DNA of 64,000 nt from an uncultured Prevotella sp. (GTDB lineage Bacteria > Bacteroidota > Bacteroidia > Bacteroidales > Bacteroidaceae), in the NCBI GenBank assembly GCA_900315635.1, contig OMZV01000011.1, forward strand, positions 1-64,000. The letters run 5' to 3'. This document shows, piece after piece, positions 61,280 through 64,000 of the stretch (positions are counted from its first letter, which is position 1; every line of letters begins with the position of its first letter). The notes beneath the pieces are model-generated. The model was not told where the DNA came from, did no database searches, and worked only from the letters and a program-made list of their open reading frames with translations. The translations under genes were made by a program, and so were the position numbers.

Positions 61280-62836
61280 ATGAAAGCTAAATATATGATG
61301 ATAGCCGCAGCATTGCTGGCACTTCCGGCAGCGGCTCAGGAGACATACGAGAACACAAAGCTCGTAGGCAACGACCTAAACGGTACTGCCCGCTACGTTG
61401 GTATGGGTGGAGCAATGGAGGCACTTGGTGCTGATATTTCTACCATCAGTTCCAACCCTGCAGGCATCGGACTGTTCCGCCACAGCACAGTCAACGTTAG
61501 TGGCGGACTGCTCTTCCAGGGCGACGTTCCTTCTTACACTGACGGCAGCAAGACCCACGCCAGCTTCGATCAGGCAGGCTTCGTCTATTCTGTCCGCACT
61601 CGTAAGAATTCATTCCTGAACTTTGCGTTCAACTACAGTAAGAGCAAGAACTTCGACTTCATACTCGGAGCCACAGGCGCCCTGAACAACGCTTCAAGCA
61701 ACAAGCTTACTTATCAGAAGATGCGTAACGGCGCGTTCGACAACGGCGACGGAGCATACAGTCAGGTCGACTACCTGAACGTCAACTACTTCAACATGAA
61801 GCAAGACTCTGCCAACTATGCTGCTTCTGAATACGGACTGAGCCGTGAGCAATCTGGATATATCGGCAACTACGACTTCAATATCAGTGGAAACATTCAC
61901 GACCGTGTATATCTCGGTGTTACATTCGGAATAAAGGACGTACACTATACTCACGGCGGATGGTATGACGAGGTTCTCAACGGCAACACTATCGAATACA
62001 CCGACCATCGTCACATCCACGGAACAGGATTTGATGTAACCCTCGGTGCTATCGTCCGCCCGTTCGAGACATCGCCTTTCAGAATCGGTGTCTACGTGAA
62101 GACTCCTACATGGTATGACCTCACAACCGAGAACTACAGTACTATCGGCGACGGAAAGAAACAGTATGCTGTCAACGACTATGATCCGAACAATGTCTAC
62201 GACTACAAGATTACAACACCTTGGAAGTTCGGCGTTTCTCTCGGACATACTGTTGGCAACTACCTCGCTCTCGGAGCAACCTACGAGTATGAGGACTACG
62301 GCTCTATGAAGTCACGCATCAACGACGGCGTTGCTTACGACTATTATTATGATGGTTGGGACGGCTATTACGACGGATATGAGACAAGCCACAAGGACCG
62401 CGCAATGAACAAGCATACCGAAGAGACTCTCAAGGGTGTCAGCACATTGAAACTCGGTATTGAGTACAAGCCTGTAAAGGACTTCGCTATCCGTCTGGGT
62501 TACAACTATGTCAGCCCGATGTTCGAAGAGTCCGGTGTCAAGGGATTCCTCAAGAACGGCAACCCTGTTTACTCTAACGGAACTTACTACAACAGTACAT
62601 CCGACTACACCAACTGGAAGAGCACCAACCGCTTTACTTGTGGTCTCGGCTACACAGTTCAGAAATGGAACTTCGACCTCGCCTATCAGTATAGCTGCCA
62701 GAAGGGTGACTTCTATCCTTTCGCAAGCTACTATGAGGCAGGCACAACATCAAGTCCAGAGGACAACATTGCTACTGCTACAGAAGTCAAGAACAACCGC
62801 AGCCAGCTCTTGCTGACAATAGGCTACCACTTCTAA
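61280..62836 (+). CDS. FadL/OmpP1-family outer membrane transport protein
   Basis: A 518-residue outer membrane beta-barrel (signal MKAKYMMIAAALLALPAAAQ). The N-terminal hatch motif TARYVGMGGAMEALGADIST, then SSNPAGIGLFR, matches the OmpP1/FadL family for hydrophobic-compound uptake. Strong Tyr/aromatic strands run to the C-terminal LLLTIGYHF, with a terminal Phe as BamA substrates have. The ATG at 61280 is used; the longer frame adds 15 residues before the signal peptide. Confidence 0.9.
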   Translation: MKAKYMMIAAALLALPAAAQETYENTKLVGNDLNGTARYVGMGGAMEALGADISTISSNPAGIGLFRHSTVNVSGGLLFQGDVPSYTDGSKTHASFDQAGFVYSVRTRKNSFLNFAFNYSKSKNFDFILGATGALNNASSNKLTYQKMRNGAFDNGDGAYSQVDYLNVNYFNMKQDSANYAASEYGLSREQSGYIGNYDFNISGNIHDRVYLGVTFGIKDVHYTHGGWYDEVLNGNTIEYTDHRHIHGTGFDVTLGAIVRPFETSPFRIGVYVKTPTWYDLTTENYSTIGDGKKQYAVNDYDPNNVYDYKITTPWKFGVSLGHTVGNYLALGATYEYEDYGSMKSRINDGVAYDYYYDGWDGYYDGYETSHKDRAMNKHTEETLKGVSTLKLGIEYKPVKDFAIRLGYNYVSPMFEESGVKGFLKNGNPVYSNGTYYNSTSDYTNWKSTNRFTCGLGYTVQKWNFDLAYQYSCQKGDFYPFASYYEAGTTSSPEDNIATATEVKNNRSQLLLTIGYHF

Positions 62837-62857
62837 TCATATACGCTCAACAGAATG

Positions 62858-62903
62858 TCCCCGCCAAGCCTCTCCCGAAGTGGAAGCTTGGCGGGGATTT
62901 TAT
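62858..62903 (+). terminator. Terminator of the FadL-like gene
   Basis: TCCCCGCCAAGC (62858-62869) pairs with GCTTGGCGGGGA (62886-62897), a perfect 12-bp stem followed by TTTTATT. Confidence 0.92.
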
Positions 62904-62968
62904 TTGTATATGTTTATAAAAAAGTTTAATAATCTACTACTAAACAATATATTCTCAATCCTTTTTTG

Positions 62969-62976
62969 TATTTTTG
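62969..62976 (+). promoter_or_regulatory. -7 box of pgk
   Basis: TATTTTTG, leaving a leader of about 95 nt before the pgk ATG. No clear -33 element. Confidence 0.55.
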
Positions 62977-63075
62977 CAACATCATAACTAACGTGTTGCT
63001 TGGCAATGGATAACAACCCTACCGGCAACATCATAAAAATGATAAATCTTTTAAAACTATAAAGAACTAAGAACA

Positions 63076-64000
63076 ATGAAAATCAATGATTTCAACTTTG
63101 CCGGTCATAAGGCAATCGTTCGCGTTGACTTCAACGTGCCACTCGACGAGAATGGAAATGTAACAGACGAGACCCGCATCAAGGGTGCGCTCCCAACACT
63201 TAAGAAGATTCTCAACGACGGTGGTGCCGTTATCATGATGAGCCACATGGGTAAGCCAAAGGGTAAGGTTAACCCGAAGCTCAGCCTTAAGCAGATTGTT
63301 CCTAATGTTAGCCGCAACCTCGGTGTCGATGTAAAGTTCGCACCTGACTGCGCTCACGCTGAGAAGGAAGCTGAAGCCCTGAAGCCGGGTGAGGCTCTGC
63401 TGCTCGAGAACCTCCGCTTCTATCCTGAAGAGGAAGGCAAGCCAGTAGGCATCGACAAGGACGATCCTAAGTACGCTGAGGCAAAGGAAGACATGAAGAA
63501 GCGCCAGCTCGAGTTCGCTAAGAAACTCGCTTCTTACGCTGACGTATATGTAATGGACGCATTCGGTACAGCTCACCGTAAGCACGCTTCAACAGCCGTT
63601 ATCGACCAGTTCTTCGACAAGGATCACCGTATGCTCGGTCTGCTGATGGAGAAAGAGGTTAAGGCTGTCGACAACGTTCTTAACAACATCAAGCGTCCAT
63701 TCACAGCAATCATGGGTGGAAGTAAGGTTTCTACCAAGATTGGTATCATCGAGAACCTGCTCACAAAGGTTGACACCCTCATCCTCTGCGGTGGTATGAC
63801 TTACACATTCGCTAAGGCTCAGGGCGGCAAGATTGGTAACTCTATCTGCGAGAACGACAAGCTCGACATCGCTCTTGACGTTATCAAGAAAGCAAAGGAG
63901 AACAATGTAAACCTCGTTCTCGGCACAGATTCAGTAATTGCAGACAACTTCTCAAACGACGCCAACACTAAGGTTGCTCCTTCTAACGACATTCCTGACG
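63076..64000 (+). CDS. pgk: Phosphoglycerate kinase (partial, cut by window end)
   Basis: The first 308 codons of PGK, which normally has about 415 residues. It makes ATP from 1,3-bisphosphoglycerate in glycolysis. Visible: [16 protein letters not shown] (substrate-binding RVDFNVP, about 17-23), [56 protein letters not shown]. The start at 63076 ([10 protein letters not shown]) is the family's usual N-terminus. Reading runs off the right edge in frame, so this is truncation by the window and not a broken gene. Codon use is that of a highly expressed gene. Confidence 0.96.
   Translation, partial: MKINDFNFAGHKAIVRVDFNVPLDENGNVTDETRIKGALPTLKKILNDGGAVIMMSHMGKPKGKVNPKLSLKQIVPNVSRNLGVDVKFAPDCAHAEKEAEALKPGEALLLENLRFYPEEEGKPVGIDKDDPKYAEAKEDMKKRQLEFAKKLASYADVYVMDAFGTAHRKHASTAVIDQFFDKDHRMLGLLMEKEVKAVDNVLNNIKRPFTAIMGGSKVSTKIGIIENLLTKVDTLILCGGMTYTFAKAQGGKIGNSICENDKLDIALDVIKKAKENNVNLVLGTDSVIADNFSNDANTKVAPSNDIPD

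Noticed and set aside
63067-63585. 172-codon minus-strand frame at the right edge
   Set aside because: It is antisense to pgk, which reads through in frame to the window end.
63076-64000. pgk as a pseudogene because it lacks a stop
   Set aside because: The reading frame is intact to base 64000 and all expected N-terminal motifs are present; only the window cuts it.

Overview
The window looks like chromosomal DNA from the order Bacteroidales, probably close to Prevotella. Evidence: at least a dozen intergenic promoters match the Bacteroidetes type (a -7 box TAnnTTTG, the best ones with TTTG 19-20 bp upstream). Start sites have almost no Shine-Dalgarno sequence. The gene set is also typical: gldE next to ssb, a bamD-rpoZ-DUF4293 operon, malic enzyme fused to phosphotransacetylase, PPi-dependent phosphofructokinase, a pyrophosphate-driven cation pump, pyruvate:ferredoxin oxidoreductase, a one-protein hybrid two-component sensor, and DUF4450. 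I did not see phage or plasmid genes. The only mobile element I can support is the 5' tip of a group II intron at the extreme left edge.

Layout. 1-98: group II intron fragment sitting directly behind a terminator hairpin. 0.16-4.3 kb (minus): exported barrel-like protein, DUF488 protein, phosphopantetheinyl transferase, gldE, ssb and an unknown gene. 4.35-4.78 kb: four tRNAs (Gly-Leu-Leu-Gly). 4.9-8.45 kb (minus): TetR regulator, SGNH hydrolase and MBOAT acyltransferase, a regulated O-acylation operon. 8.6-10.9 kb: maeB. 11.7-18.3 kb (minus): leucine operon leuA-leuC-leuD-citramalate-synthase-like gene-leuB, preceded by a leader peptide and attenuator. 18.6-19.2 kb: rplU-rpmA. 19.4-23.7 kb (minus): small membrane protein, sugar-kinase/RapZ fusion and DUF4450 glycosidase-like protein. 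23.8-27.5 kb: hppA, a histidine-rich membrane peptide and an ATP-grasp-like protein. 27.6-32.5 kb: AAA ATPase and nifJ. 32.6-37.4 kb: alanine-rich lipoprotein, bamD operon, uvrB. 37.6-50.1 kb (minus): a carbohydrate locus of two GH31 enzymes, a GH2 beta-galactosidase and a hybrid two-component regulator, best read as xyloglucan-oligosaccharide use. 50.2-56.5 kb (minus): ygiQ, unknown genes, a cell-wall amidase and an acyltransferase. 56.6-64 kb: pfp, GH25 lysozyme, prmA, a Gly/Trp/Tyr-rich exported protein, a FadL-like outer membrane protein, and pgk, cut by the window end.

Two signals stand out. First, the leucine operon has a 27-residue leader peptide in which 10 residues are Leu, Ile or Val. 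It is followed by a terminator hairpin and a mutually exclusive antiterminator, so the whole attenuation mechanism can be read from the sequence. Second, a family of short intergenic repeats has a 17-bp core (consensus TAATTGGGTATCTTTTA, either orientation) and variable 5-bp spacers, giving an exact 22-bp period. It forms four-unit arrays at 18.4, 33.4 and 42.8 kb. A two-unit inverted version at 102-140 is itself the terminator after which the group II intron inserted, and a more divergent hairpin with the same 22-bp spacing ends maeB.
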